64,000 bases of DNA from Variovorax sp. UMC13 (GCF_014170375.1 NZ_LZZW01000024.1:1-64000), one strand, 5' to 3'; positions 8,448-17,301 are shown, numbered from the stretch's first letter. Translations and numbers: made by a program. The notes: a model not told the origin generated them from the sequence alone.

Positions 8448-10262
8448 TCAGGCCCCGGCGCCCTTGCAGCGTGCAAAGGCGTCGAGCGTGGGCTGGTAGG
8501 TCGGCGTCCTGAGGTCGAGCACGCCCAGCAGCGTGTGGTACAGGTTGTCGTGCGTGAGCTCCGCATCGCGGTCGTTGCGCAGGCAGGCGGTCGACAGGTG
8601 TTCACGCGCCTTCAGGCCCTCCCCGATCCACGCGACCATGGGCACGTGCTTCTGCACTTCGGGTGCGATGTTGTAGGGCAGGCCGTGCAGGAACAAGCCG
8701 TATTCGCCCAGCGACTCGCCATGGTCGCTCATGTAGAGCAGGCCGGTGTCGAAGTTTGGCGACTGGCTCTTGAGCCAGTCGATGGTGCGGGCCAGGAAGC
8801 GGTCGGTGTGGGCGATCGAGTTGTCGTAGGCGTTCATGAGCTCGCCATGGCTGCAGTCGGCCAGCACGTTGGTCTTGCACTCGGGCACGAAGCGCTTGGT
8901 CTCGGCCGACGAGCGCTTCGCATAGGACGGGCCGTGGCTGCCCATCTGGTGCAGCACCAGCAGCACGCCGCGCTGGCGCCGCTCGGCCGGCAGCGCCGCG
9001 ATGCGCTGGTCGATGTTCTTGAGCATCACGTCGTCGAGGCACTCGTCGCCGTCGCAGAGCTTGCCCTTCGCTTCGGCGGACAGGCCAACGGCGGCCGAGG
9101 TGTGGGGCACGCGGTCGCACACGCCCTTGCAACCGGCCTGGTTGTCGATCCACAGCACAGCCAGGCCCGCGGCCTGCGCCACATCGAGCAGGTTCTCGTA
9201 GTCGTCCTTGCGGCCCTCGTAGCCCTTCTTGCCCAGCGAGGAGAACATGCAGGGCACCGAGGCCAGCGTGTTGGTGCCGCAGGAGTGCACGTTGCGCCAG
9301 CTCAGCACCTCGCGCGCCGCGAGTGCGGGCGTGGTGTCGCGTGCGTAGCCGTTGAGCGCGAAGTGATCGGAGCGCGCCGTCTCGCCCACCACCATCACGA
9401 ACAGCGGCGGCCTGGCCTGCGCCGCGTAGCTCGGGCCCAGCGCCGCGCCGGCCGTGATGGGGATCAGCTTGCGGCTGCGCTTGAACAGCGGCCGGATGGC
9501 GGCCGTGCCGGCCGAGTAGACCGTGGCCAGCGGGTTCATCATGTAGCGCAGCGTGACGTGGTTGCGCATGAGCGGCGCGACTTCGCGCGACATCGCGGCC
9601 GTGGCGGCGATGCCCACCGCCAGCGTCGCGACCAACAGCGCGCCATTGCGCCAGATCTGGCTCCAGGTCCGCATCGGCAGCACGCGCACGCGCAGCAGCC
9701 ACCAGGCGGGCAGCGCCGTCACCAGCAGCACGTTGAACAGCAGGCGCCAGCTCAGCAGGTCGCGCGTCTCGTGCATGTCGGTCTGCAGCGCGTTGGCGGC
9801 CATGGTGGGGTCGATCACCACGCGGTAGGTCAGCATGTAGTGCTGGGCCACGGCCGCGATCAGCACGACGAAGAACCACAGCGGCTTCATCCAGCGCGAC
9901 CAGGCGGTGAGCGACAGCAGCGCCACGGTGCCGAAGCCGATCATCACGGCCATCGCGCCGACCGAACGCATGTAGACGCTGGGCGCGCCGCCGATGCGCG
10001 CGAGTTCCAGCCACAGCGCCCAGTTGGCCGCCAGCAGCAGGTAGAGCGAAAGACCGATCACCACCGCCTGCGCGGAGCGCGGTCGCGCCATCCAGGCATC
10101 GAGGGCCAGCAGCCAGGCGGGACGAGGGAGCGACAAGGCGGTCAGCGCGCGCGGCGGTGCGAGGGGCTCGAGTGGCAACGATGCCGTTGGAAGGGAAGCA
10201 GTCATCAACCGATGGTGAGAGGCAGGACTGAAACCTGCCTGAACGCCTCGTTCAGCATTCAT
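8448..10262 (-). CDS. eptA: Phosphoethanolamine--lipid A transferase
   Basis: 604 aa. Five hydrophobic segments lie within residues ~65-225, followed by a periplasmic sulfatase-fold domain. The catalytic threonine is T295 in VVGETARSDHF. Further family motifs are NVHSCGTNTLASVPCMF, HQMGSHGPSY and YMSDHGESLGEYG. The enzyme moves phosphoethanolamine from phosphatidylethanolamine to lipid A phosphates at the outer face of the inner membrane, lowering polymyxin binding. ATG 10262 overlaps the PAP2 gene by 11 bases. ATG 10205 (585 aa) is an equally possible start, nearer the usual length of about 550. The two genes form an operon facing a two-component system. Confidence 0.93.
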   Translation of the reverse strand: MNAERGVQAGFSPASHHRLMTASLPTASLPLEPLAPPRALTALSLPRPAWLLALDAWMARPRSAQAVVIGLSLYLLLAANWALWLELARIGGAPSVYMRSVGAMAVMIGFGTVALLSLTAWSRWMKPLWFFVVLIAAVAQHYMLTYRVVIDPTMAANALQTDMHETRDLLSWRLLFNVLLVTALPAWWLLRVRVLPMRTWSQIWRNGALLVATLAVGIAATAAMSREVAPLMRNHVTLRYMMNPLATVYSAGTAAIRPLFKRSRKLIPITAGAALGPSYAAQARPPLFVMVVGETARSDHFALNGYARDTTPALAAREVLSWRNVHSCGTNTLASVPCMFSSLGKKGYEGRKDDYENLLDVAQAAGLAVLWIDNQAGCKGVCDRVPHTSAAVGLSAEAKGKLCDGDECLDDVMLKNIDQRIAALPAERRQRGVLLVLHQMGSHGPSYAKRSSAETKRFVPECKTNVLADCSHGELMNAYDNSIAHTDRFLARTIDWLKSQSPNFDTGLLYMSDHGESLGEYGLFLHGLPYNIAPEVQKHVPMVAWIGEGLKAREHLSTACLRNDRDAELTHDNLYHTLLGVLDLRTPTYQPTLDAFARCKGAGA

Positions 10263-10998
10263 TCAGCTTGGGCGCCACGGCGCGGGTGCGCCGAAGGCTG
10301 TGCGCGAGCAGGTCCCCGAGCCAGCCGACCGACCAGCAGAACCATGCGCTCCACAGCGTGTGGCTCATGTAATGCGCACCGCGCCACTGCTGCGCCAAGC
10401 CCAGCGCCAGCCCCAGGACCAGCGCGGCCGCGAGCCAGGAGGCGGCGGCGCGCGGCATGCGCCGCCGCAGCACGAACCAGCCGCCCACATAGGCGAAGGC
10501 CGCGGAGGCATGGCCCGCGGGAAAGCAACCGCCCGGACCGCCGTCGTGCACGCCCCAAGCCCAGTGAGAGACATAGGCCGCCGTGCCGCCGAACTCGCGC
10601 AGGTCCCAGGGGCAGCTGGAATGGCTGCCGCGCTTGACCAGCGACACGGCGATCACCGAGGCCAGCACGGTCAGCGCGAGCTGCACGCGCTCGGACCGCG
10701 CCAGGCGGCGCAGCAGGCCTAAGGGCCATCGGATGGCGGCCAGCAGGCCGGCCACGCACAGCCAGCTCAGCAGCCGCGGCGCCTCATGAAAGACGTTGAT
10801 GAAGACCGGATCGTCGCGCAGTGCGAAGCCGTGCGCACCGCCGGCCCAGCGGGCCAGCGTGAGGTCGAGCCCGCTCGCGTCCCAGAGCAGCAGCGCGAGC
10901 AGGCCGGCGAGCGTGACGATGAGGACCCTGGACCTGCCGATCGAAGTGGCACCGAAGTCGAAGGAGGATGTGACGGGAATGTGGGAACTGAAGAACAT
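10252..10998 (-). CDS. PAP2-family membrane phosphatase (lipid A/undecaprenyl-type)
   Basis: About 248 aa with several membrane helices. The three parts of the PAP2 active site are present: KRGSHSSCPWDL, PAGHASAAFAY and RGAHYMSHTLWSA, the last containing the catalytic His. Such enzymes dephosphorylate or transfer phosphate on lipid pyrophosphates and lipid A at the periplasmic face. Being co-transcribed with eptA and divergent from a two-component system, it probably acts on lipid A phosphates or the undecaprenyl pool; this is inference. ATG 10998 is used; a TTG at 11013 would add five residues. Confidence 0.82.
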   Translation of the reverse strand: MFFSSHIPVTSSFDFGATSIGRSRVLIVTLAGLLALLLWDASGLDLTLARWAGGAHGFALRDDPVFINVFHEAPRLLSWLCVAGLLAAIRWPLGLLRRLARSERVQLALTVLASVIAVSLVKRGSHSSCPWDLREFGGTAAYVSHWAWGVHDGGPGGCFPAGHASAAFAYVGGWFVLRRRMPRAAASWLAAALVLGLALGLAQQWRGAHYMSHTLWSAWFCWSVGWLGDLLAHSLRRTRAVAPKLNEC

Positions 10999-11052
10999 GC
11001 ACAACGGGCGCAAGGCCCATTCGGGAGAAGCCGGTCGACGATGGAGGCGAGC

Positions 11053-11097
11053 CTAGCGACGCAGGATGAACGGCGCCTGAAGCGCGCGCTTCGCTAG
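11053..11097. promoter_or_regulatory. Inverted repeat in the divergent eptA/two-component promoter region
   Basis: CTAGCGA (11053-11059) and TCGCTAG (11091-11097) are perfect inverted copies 31 bases apart in the 126-base region between the PAP2-eptA operon and the response regulator. The right copy overlaps TAGACT, a possible -10 for the regulator gene. It may be a response-regulator operator; no direct-repeat PmrA box of the enteric type is visible. Confidence 0.35.
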
Positions 11098-11124
11098 ACT
11101 TGCGCTCTTTTGGAGGTGCCTTCC

Positions 11125-11799
11125 GTGCGCGTTCTGCTGGTCGAAGACGATGTCACGCTGTCCGAGGCGGTCTGCGGTTACCTGCGGGCCAAGGCCTTCG
11201 TGGTCGATGCCTGTGCCAGCCTGGCCGAGGCCTCGGCCGCGCTGCACTCGGCGCAGTACGCGGCGGTGCTGCTCGACCTGCACCTGGGCGATGGCGACGG
11301 CCTGTCGCTGCTGCCGCAGATCCGCGCCATCAAGGAGCGCCCGATCGTGATCGTGCTCACGGCGCGCGACCAGGTCTCCGACCGGATCCGGGGCCTCGAT
11401 GCCGGCGCCGACGACTACCTCATCAAGCCCTACGACCCCGGCGAGCTGCTGGCCCGGCTGCGCGCCGTCGAGCGACGCCGCAGCGCGGCCAGCGCGCCGA
11501 TCATCGAGCTGGGCGACCTGCAGATCGACCTGTCGCACGAGCTGGTGCGGCGCAACGGCATGCCGGTCGCGCTGACGCAGAAGGAGTGGTCGCTGCTGCG
11601 CGTGATGGCCACCCGGCCCGACCGCATCCACACGCGCGAGAACCTGCAGGACGCGCTCTACGGCTTCGACGACGAGGCCGACAGCAACACGCTCGAGGTC
11701 TTCGTCAGCCGGCTGCGCCGCAAGCTGGGCCGCAACCACATCCAGACCCTGCGCGGCCTGGGCTACCGGCTGGTCAACGCAGTCGGTGACGACGAGTGA
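11125..11799 (+). CDS. OmpR-family response regulator (PmrA/QseB-like)
   Basis: 224 aa. The receiver domain (1-115) has the acidic pair ED at 7-8, the phosphoacceptor D51 in LLDLHLGDGDG and K101 in DDYLIKPYD. A winged-helix Trans_reg_C domain follows, with LTQKEWSLLRVM and the recognition region NTLEVFVSRLRRKLG. GTG 11125 is chosen because GGAGG sits 8 bases upstream. The stop overlaps the sensor kinase start by four bases (GTGA), so the two form an operon. As it diverges from PAP2-eptA, it probably controls lipid A modification; this follows from position, not from a recognised binding site. Confidence 0.9.
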   Translation: MRVLLVEDDVTLSEAVCGYLRAKAFVVDACASLAEASAALHSAQYAAVLLDLHLGDGDGLSLLPQIRAIKERPIVIVLTARDQVSDRIRGLDAGADDYLIKPYDPGELLARLRAVERRRSAASAPIIELGDLQIDLSHELVRRNGMPVALTQKEWSLLRVMATRPDRIHTRENLQDALYGFDDEADSNTLEVFVSRLRRKLGRNHIQTLRGLGYRLVNAVGDDE

Positions 11800-13154
11800 A
11801 CACCGCGCTCCCTGCCGCGTCGGCCCCGCGCCAGACCCTGGCCGGCCGCCTGATCCAGACGCTCATCCTGTGGGTCGGCGGGGTCTGGCTGCTGTGCGTG
11901 ATCGGCGTGGTCTGGTATGTGGACCGCGAGATCAACTACAACTTCGACAACGAGCTGGTCGAGGTCTCGCACCGCATGTTCGACATCGCACTCGACGAGT
12001 TCGACCGTCGCGCCGGCGAAGTGCCCGACGGGAAGTTCCTCATCGCGCCGACGCCCACCTTCGCCGATGCCGCGGTGATGTTCCAGGTGGTCGACAAGAA
12101 CGAGCGGGTGCTGCTGCGGTCGGCCGAAACGCCGGGCAATGTGTTCGACGTGCCGCTGGCCGCGGGCTTCTCCAACGACGAGGCCTGGCGCATCTACACG
12201 GTGCGCCATCCCAACCGCGACCTCTACCTGCAGGTGGCCGATCCGCTCGACGAGCGGCGCGTCACGCTCAACCGCACCCTGTTCGGGCTGATCATCCCGC
12301 TGGGCGCGGTGCTGCCGGTGCTGGCCTTGGTGCTGCGCAAGATCGCGCGCGAGGAACTGCAGGTGCTGCAGCGCCTGGCGGCGGAGATCGGCGAGCGCAG
12401 CGGCGCCGACCTGCGGCCGATCACCCTGCCCGGCCTGCCGCAGGAGCTGCAGTCGGTGGGCGACCATGTGAACCGGCTGCTCGATCGCCTGTCGCAATCG
12501 CTGGACGTCGAGCGCGCGCTGGCGGCCAACGCGGCCCACGAACTGCGCACGCCGCTGGCCTCGGCGCGGCTGCGGCTGCAGACGGCGCTGGAGCACGAGC
12601 TGCGGCGCGAGGACATCGAGGCCGCGCTCGATGCGCTGCGCGTGCTGAGCCAACGCACCGAGAAGCTGCTGCAGCTGTCGCGCGCCGAATCGGGTGCCTC
12701 CTTCTCGCGCGAGCGCGTCGACCTGGCGCAGCTGGCCGCGACCGTGGCGCAGGAGTTCTGGCAGGACGCGCGCGTGCTCGACCGGCTCGACCTGTCGGTG
12801 CCCGACAGCGGCGAGCCCCCCGTGGTGCTGGGCGACTTCGACGTGCTGGCGATCGCGCTGCGCAACCTGGTGGAGAACGCGCTGCGCTACGGCGGCGACG
12901 GCCCGGTGCAGCTCGCGGTCGAGGCCGACTGCTCGCTGGTGGTGCGCGACGCCGGTCCGGGCGTGAGCGAGGCCGCACTGGGCACGCTGCGCAAGCGCCA
13001 TGTGCGCCACAGCGCCGAACACGCTGGCTACGGCCTGGGCCTGTCGATCGTCGCGACCATCGTGCAGAAGCACGACGCGCGCCTCGAGCTGCGCTCGCCA
13101 CCCGCGGGCGCCGCCACGGGCTTCGAGGCCCGCATCGTGCTGCAGCCGGCCTGA
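11796..13154 (+). CDS. Sensor histidine kinase paired with the PmrA/QseB-like regulator
   Basis: 452 aa. Membrane helices lie at about 22-43 and 163-182, flanking a periplasmic sensor of some 115 residues that begins with acidic residues. The dimerisation box is AANAAHELRTPLA with phospho-acceptor H248. The ATPase part has the N box NLVENALRY, the G1 box DAGPGV and the G2 box GYGLGLSI. It should autophosphorylate and pass phosphate to D51 of the regulator encoded just upstream. The signal is unknown; a metal or cationic-peptide signal is likely for an eptA-linked kinase, as inference. GTG start, overlapping the regulator by four bases. Confidence 0.9.
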   Translation: MNTALPAASAPRQTLAGRLIQTLILWVGGVWLLCVIGVVWYVDREINYNFDNELVEVSHRMFDIALDEFDRRAGEVPDGKFLIAPTPTFADAAVMFQVVDKNERVLLRSAETPGNVFDVPLAAGFSNDEAWRIYTVRHPNRDLYLQVADPLDERRVTLNRTLFGLIIPLGAVLPVLALVLRKIAREELQVLQRLAAEIGERSGADLRPITLPGLPQELQSVGDHVNRLLDRLSQSLDVERALAANAAHELRTPLASARLRLQTALEHELRREDIEAALDALRVLSQRTEKLLQLSRAESGASFSRERVDLAQLAATVAQEFWQDARVLDRLDLSVPDSGEPPVVLGDFDVLAIALRNLVENALRYGGDGPVQLAVEADCSLVVRDAGPGVSEAALGTLRKRHVRHSAEHAGYGLGLSIVATIVQKHDARLELRSPPAGAATGFEARIVLQPA

Positions 13155-13177
13155 GCCCGCGGCGCGTCGCGGCTCAG
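13151..13177. terminator. Hairpin holding the convergent stops of kinase and thioesterase genes
   Basis: CTGAGCC-GCG pairs with CGCGGCTCAG with one bulged C and a 6-base loop. Both stop codons (13152-13154 and 13174-13176) are part of the stem. No T-run follows. Confidence 0.45.
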
Positions 13178-13596
13178 ACCGTGACGATCTCGCGCAGCCA
13201 GTCGGGCAGGGTCATGGCCTTCTGCTTCGGGAAGTCGACCCAGATCGTGGTCGCGCCGCCGGCCGCGCAGACCGTCTCGGGCGCCTCGGCACGCGCCATC
13301 GTGGCCCAGCTCTCGAAGGTGGTGCGGCCCGGGTCGCTCACGTACATCTTCAGCAGCACGTCGCCCGGGTACTCGATCTGGCGGTAGAAGTTGCAGAAGG
13401 CATTGACGATCACCATGCCCTCACCCTTGGGGTCGGGCTCGAAGCCGATCGAGCGCATCCAGTCGATGCGCGCGGTCTCCATGTAGCGGAAGTAGGTGCC
13501 GTTGTTGAGGTGGCCCATGGCGTCCATGTCGCCCCAGCGGATGGGAATGGCGGTCTCGTAGACGAGCTTCTTGTGCTCGGGGATTTCAATCTTCAT
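13174..13596 (-). CDS. Hotdog-fold acyl-CoA thioesterase (4HBT/YbgC-like)
   Basis: 140 aa, single hotdog domain. The motif RWGDMDAMGHLNNGTYFRYM contains the catalytic Asp and the HLNN segment typical of 4-hydroxybenzoyl-CoA thioesterase-like and FadM/YbgC enzymes. It should hydrolyse acyl-CoA esters in the cytoplasm; chain preference is not readable. ATG 13596 is chosen because AAGG lies about 9 bases upstream; an upstream in-frame ATG (13665) would add 23 residues unlike the family. It diverges from the ETF-QO gene, which fits fatty-acid or amino-acid oxidation but proves nothing. Confidence 0.88.
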   Translation of the reverse strand: MKIEIPEHKKLVYETAIPIRWGDMDAMGHLNNGTYFRYMETARIDWMRSIGFEPDPKGEGMVIVNAFCNFYRQIEYPGDVLLKMYVSDPGRTTFESWATMARAEAPETVCAAGGATTIWVDFPKQKAMTLPDWLREIVTV

Positions 13597-13674
13597 CGGG
13601 TAGCGCCTTGAGAAAACGGGAGGCTCGGGGCCAGGCTGCGCCCCCTTCGGAAGCGCGTTGCACATTGTCCACGC

Positions 13675-13688
13675 GTCCCCGCGGGGAC
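13675..13688. promoter_or_regulatory. 14-base perfect palindrome upstream of the ETF-QO gene
   Basis: GTCCCCGCGGGGAC is a perfect palindrome in the 229-base divergent region between thioesterase and ETF-QO. A possible -10 (TAAAAT, 13754-13759) lies downstream toward ETF-QO. It could be a repressor operator or a fold in the leader of the thioesterase mRNA. Confidence 0.3.
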
Positions 13689-13825
13689 TGCCGGTCGCGC
13701 AGGTGACGCTTACCCTGTGCAGCGCGCGCTCGGGGAGCGTGCAAGCAGCCGCATAAAATGTTGCAAGAACGTACGGCTCTGCGGTGCCGGGCCCACTCCC
13801 ACCCTATCGACGAGACTTCCCACAA

Positions 13826-15526
13826 ATGACCCACGACGAAATCCTTGCCCAGTTCGGACCCCGCGAAGCCATGGAGTACGACGTCGTCGTCGTCGGCGGC
13901 GGCCCCGCCGGACTCTCGACCGCCATCCGCCTCAAGCAACTGGCCGCGCAGAACGACAAGGAGATCTCGGTCGTGGTGCTCGAGAAGGGCTCCGAACCCG
14001 GCGCCCACATCCTGTCGGGCGCGATCATGGACCCACGCGCGCTGTCGGAACTGATCCCCGACTGGAAGGAACGCGGCGCGCCGCTGAACCAGCCGGTGAC
14101 GGCCGACACCTTCCTGATGCTCAGCGAGAACGGCGCCACCCGCACGCCCAACTTCATGCTGCCGCACAACTTCCACAACGAAGGCAACTACATCGTCAGC
14201 CTCGGCAACGTGGTGAAGTGGCTGGCACAGCAGGCCGAGGAACTGGGCGTGGAGATCTTCCCCGGCTTCCCGGCCGCCGAAGTGCTCTACACCGAAGACG
14301 GCAAGGTGCGCGGCGTGGCGACCGGCAACCTCGGCATCGGCAAGGACGGCGAGCCGACCGAGAACTTCCAGCTCGGCATGGAACTGCTGGGCAAGTACAC
14401 GGTGTTCGCCGAGGGCGCGCGCGGCCACCTGGGCCGCCAGCTGATCGCGAAATACAAGCTCGACGACGGCAAGGACCCGCAGAGCTACGGCATCGGCATC
14501 AAGGAGCTGTGGGAGATCGACCCCGCGCGCCACCAGCCCGGCCTGGCGATCCACACGGCCGGCTGGCCGCTGCCCTCGGACGTCTACGGCGGCTCCTTCG
14601 TCTACCACGCGGAGAACAACCAGCTGATCATCGGCTACGTGGTCGGCCTCGACTACCAGAACCCGCACCTGAGCCCCTTCGAGGAGTTCCAGCGCTTCAA
14701 GACGCACCCGCACATCCGCTGGTACTTCGAAGGCCAGGACAAGGGCCTGAAGGCGCCCAAGCGCCTGAGCTACGGCGCGCGCGCGATCACGGCCGGCGGC
14801 CTGCTCTCGCTGCCCAAGACCGTGTTCCCGGGCGGCGCGCTGGTCGGCTGCGAAGCCGGCTACCTCAACGCCAGCCGCATCAAGGGCAGCCATGCCGCGA
14901 TCAAGACCGGCATGCTCGCGGCCGAAGCCGCCTTCGACGCCGTGACCGCGGGCCGCCAGCACGACGAGCTGGCCGCCTACCCGGCCGCCTTCGAGAACAG
15001 CTGGCTGCACACCGAGCTCAACAAGGCGCGCAACTTCAAGCAGTGGTTCAAGAAGGGCCTGACCGTGGGCACGGTGATGACCGGCATCGAGCAGTTCGTG
15101 CTGCGCGGCCACATCCCCTGGACCATCCACCGCACCGAGGCCGACCATGCGCGGCTCAAGCCCGCGGCCGCCTGCAAGAAGATCAGCTACGCGCGGCCCG
15201 ACGGCAAGCTGACCTTCGACCGGCTCTCGAGCGTGTTCATCAGCAACACCAATCACGAAGAGAACCAGCCGGCGCACCTGACGCTCAAGGACGCGTCGGT
15301 GCCGGTGAAGGTCAACCTCGCGCAGTACGCGGGCCCAGAGGCGCGCTACTGCCCGGCCGGTGTCTACGAGTTCGTGCCCGACGAGGCCAACGCGGGCAAG
15401 GAGCGGCTGCAGATCAACGCGCAGAACTGCGTGCACTGCAAGACCTGCGACATCAAGGACCCGACGCAGAACATCGTCTGGGTCACGCCCGAAGGCGGCG
15501 GCGGCCCGAACTACGTGGGCATGTGA
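13826..15526 (+). CDS. Electron transfer flavoprotein-ubiquinone oxidoreductase
   Basis: 566 aa. The FAD-binding motif DVVVVGGGPAGLS opens the protein. The middle region (GAIMDPRALSELIPDW, GYVVGLDYQNPHLSPFEEFQRFKTHP) and GCEAGYLNASRIKGSHAAIKTG are diagnostic of ETF-QO. The C-terminal ferredoxin part binds one [4Fe-4S] through CPAGVYEF and NCVHCKTCDIKDPTQNI. The enzyme is a monotopic membrane protein passing electrons from ETF (fed by acyl-CoA and other dehydrogenases) to ubiquinone. ATG 13826 gives the length normal for the family. ETF subunit genes are not in the window. It converges on cysE. Confidence 0.95.
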   Translation: MTHDEILAQFGPREAMEYDVVVVGGGPAGLSTAIRLKQLAAQNDKEISVVVLEKGSEPGAHILSGAIMDPRALSELIPDWKERGAPLNQPVTADTFLMLSENGATRTPNFMLPHNFHNEGNYIVSLGNVVKWLAQQAEELGVEIFPGFPAAEVLYTEDGKVRGVATGNLGIGKDGEPTENFQLGMELLGKYTVFAEGARGHLGRQLIAKYKLDDGKDPQSYGIGIKELWEIDPARHQPGLAIHTAGWPLPSDVYGGSFVYHAENNQLIIGYVVGLDYQNPHLSPFEEFQRFKTHPHIRWYFEGQDKGLKAPKRLSYGARAITAGGLLSLPKTVFPGGALVGCEAGYLNASRIKGSHAAIKTGMLAAEAAFDAVTAGRQHDELAAYPAAFENSWLHTELNKARNFKQWFKKGLTVGTVMTGIEQFVLRGHIPWTIHRTEADHARLKPAAACKKISYARPDGKLTFDRLSSVFISNTNHEENQPAHLTLKDASVPVKVNLAQYAGPEARYCPAGVYEFVPDEANAGKERLQINAQNCVHCKTCDIKDPTQNIVWVTPEGGGGPNYVGM

Positions 15527-15533
15527 GCATGCG

Positions 15534-15557
15534 GGTCGGGGCCTTCACTTCCCGACC
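15534..15557. terminator. Hairpin between convergent ETF-QO and cysE genes
   Basis: GGTCGGG (15534-15540) and CCCGACC (15551-15557) form a perfect 7-base stem with a 10-base loop. The cysE stop codon lies in the loop. No T-run, so a bidirectional terminator is only likely. Confidence 0.4.
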
Positions 15558-16324
15558 AGCTGCACCAGCTTCTCGGCCTCGAAGCGCTCGCTAAGCGCGG
15601 CGTCGCCGGGCACGCAGTCGGCCGCTTCGGGCTGGCGCGCCGACAACTTTTCGATCGCCTGCCAGATCAGCGCGATCTGGTGTTCCTGACCGGCCGCGCT
15701 GTCGATCAGGCCGCGCATGGCCTGCGACAGCGGATCGTCCTGTGCCGTGAGGCCATAGGCCGAGAAACCGCGCGCGGCGGTGTCGCTCACGTCGGCGCTG
15801 GCGCCACTGGTCGACACGATGATGCGCGCCGGGATGCCCACGGCCGTGGCGCCCGCGGGCACCGGCTTGGTCACGACCGCATTCGAGCCGATCTTGGCGC
15901 CGTCGCCCACGGTGAAGCCGCCCAGCACCTTGGCGCCCGCGCCCACCACCACGTCGCGGCCCAGCGTGGGATGCCGCTTGGCGCCCTTGTAGAGCGAGGT
16001 GCCGCCCAGGGTCACGCCCTGGTAGATGGTGCAGCCGTCGCCGATCTCGGCGGTCTCGCCCACCACCACGCCCATCGCATGGTCGAAGAACACCCGCTCG
16101 CCCAGCTTGGCGCCCGGATGGATCTCGATGCCCGTGACCCAGCGCGAGAACTGCGACACCCAGCGCCCGAGCCATTTGAAGCCATGGGTCCAACAGCCGT
16201 GCGCGACGCGGTGCAGCACCACGGCATGCAGGCCGGGGTACAGGGTGAGCACCTCCCAGCGCGTGCGCGCCGCGGGGTCGCGGTCGAGGATGCACTGGAT
16301 GTCGGAACGCAGACGCGAAAGCAT
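15545..16324 (-). CDS. cysE: Serine O-acetyltransferase
   Basis: 259 aa. The N-terminus (MLSRLRSDIQCILDRDPAARTRWEVL) matches the short CysE type. It is followed by a left-handed beta-helix of hexapeptide repeats with IEIHPGAKLGERVFFDHAMG, the active-site His region and VVVGETAEIGDGCTIYQGVTLGGT. It makes O-acetyl-L-serine from acetyl-CoA and serine, the entry step of cysteine synthesis. The stretch from residue ~185 to the end is less conserved and longer than in minimal CysE. The gene follows trmJ with 34 bases between them on the same strand, an arrangement common in beta-proteobacteria. Confidence 0.94.
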   Translation of the reverse strand: MLSRLRSDIQCILDRDPAARTRWEVLTLYPGLHAVVLHRVAHGCWTHGFKWLGRWVSQFSRWVTGIEIHPGAKLGERVFFDHAMGVVVGETAEIGDGCTIYQGVTLGGTSLYKGAKRHPTLGRDVVVGAGAKVLGGFTVGDGAKIGSNAVVTKPVPAGATAVGIPARIIVSTSGASADVSDTAARGFSAYGLTAQDDPLSQAMRGLIDSAAGQEHQIALIWQAIEKLSARQPEAADCVPGDAALSERFEAEKLVQLVGK

Positions 16325-16358
16325 GGATCTTGTCGTGATATCGAAAGGGCCCGGGAGT

Positions 16359-17108
16359 CTAAGTCGCGCCGTCCTTGCGCGCGGCGGGCGGGGTCTTGGC
16401 GTCGGCCATGGCCTTGGCGATGCCGCGCAGGATGTGGATCTCCTCGGGCGTGGGCTGGGCGCGGTTGAACAGCTGCTGCAGCCGCGGCATCAGCTTCTTG
16501 GGCGCCTCGGGGTCGAGGAAGCCGATCTGCACCAGCGAGCGTTCCCAATGGTCGAGCATGCCGGCCACGGCCTTGGCATCGGCCGCCTGCGTGGGGGCGA
16601 CCGACTCGGTGACCGGGAAACCGCCCAGCGCCAGCCGCCATTCGTAGGCGATCAGCTGGATCGCGGCGCCGAGGTTGAGCGAGCCGAACTTGGGATCGGC
16701 CGGGATGCTCAGCGCGACGTTGCAGCGGTAGACGTCCTCGTTGCGCATGCCGAAGCGCTCGGAACCGAACAGGAAGCCCACGTGCTGCGGCGGTTCAGCC
16801 TTGGCCAGCGGCTCGAGGTGCTCGCGCGGCGTGCGCGTGGGCGGGCCGAAGTCGCGCGGGATCATGGCGGTGGCGCACAGGTGCGTGACGCCGTCGAGCG
16901 CCTCGTCGAGCGTGTCGACGATGCGCGCGTTGGCCAGCACGTCGAGCGCGCCGCTGGCCCGCTGGATGGTCTCTTCGCGGCGCAGCACATTGGCCCAGCG
17001 CGGCGCCACCAGCACGAGGTCGTCGAAGCCCATGGTCTTCATGGCGCGCGCGGCGGCGCCCACGTTGCCGGCGTGGCTGGTCTGGATCAGGATGAAACGG
17101 GTGCGCAT
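16359..17108 (-). CDS. trmJ: tRNA (cytidine/uridine-32-2'-O)-methyltransferase
   Basis: 249 aa, SPOUT/TrmH fold. It starts MRTRFILIQTSHAGNVGAAA and continues with ARAMKTMGFDDLVLVAP (motif 1). VGFLFGSERFGMRNEDV is motif 2, and LNLGAAIQLIAYEWR belongs to the knotted SAM site (motif 3). A helical C-terminal extension (residues ~165-245) is typical of TrmJ. It should 2'-O-methylate position 32 of certain tRNAs. ATG 17108 gives the family N-terminus. It is co-directional with cysE and diverges from suhB; the trmJ/cysE/suhB neighbourhood is familiar in Burkholderiales. Confidence 0.92.
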   Translation of the reverse strand: MRTRFILIQTSHAGNVGAAARAMKTMGFDDLVLVAPRWANVLRREETIQRASGALDVLANARIVDTLDEALDGVTHLCATAMIPRDFGPPTRTPREHLEPLAKAEPPQHVGFLFGSERFGMRNEDVYRCNVALSIPADPKFGSLNLGAAIQLIAYEWRLALGGFPVTESVAPTQAADAKAVAGMLDHWERSLVQIGFLDPEAPKKLMPRLQQLFNRAQPTPEEIHILRGIAKAMADAKTPPAARKDGAT

Positions 17109-17199
17109 GGAAAACGAGGAGAAGGCGTGCGGGAGGGCCCCGATTAGAACGGAAGCGTCGCCATTCCCGCCCGCGCGGCGCCTCCCAAGGCCCGAAAAA

Positions 17200-17228
17200 T
17201 GCACCGGATCGCGCCGGACCTGTAAAAT
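17200..17228 (+). promoter_or_regulatory. Candidate suhB promoter
   Basis: TGTAAAAT (17221-17228) resembles an extended sigma-70 -10 element in otherwise GC-rich DNA, with the weak TGCACC (17200-17205) 17 bases upstream as a possible -35. It is 74 bases before the suhB ATG, in the divergent region shared with trmJ. Confidence 0.4.
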
Positions 17229-17301
17229 CGCGGCCTTCCTGCGTCCCGCATCGCCCGGACGCCTCTTCAGGGCCCCTGCCCCCGCCGCTCTTCCACAATC
17301 C

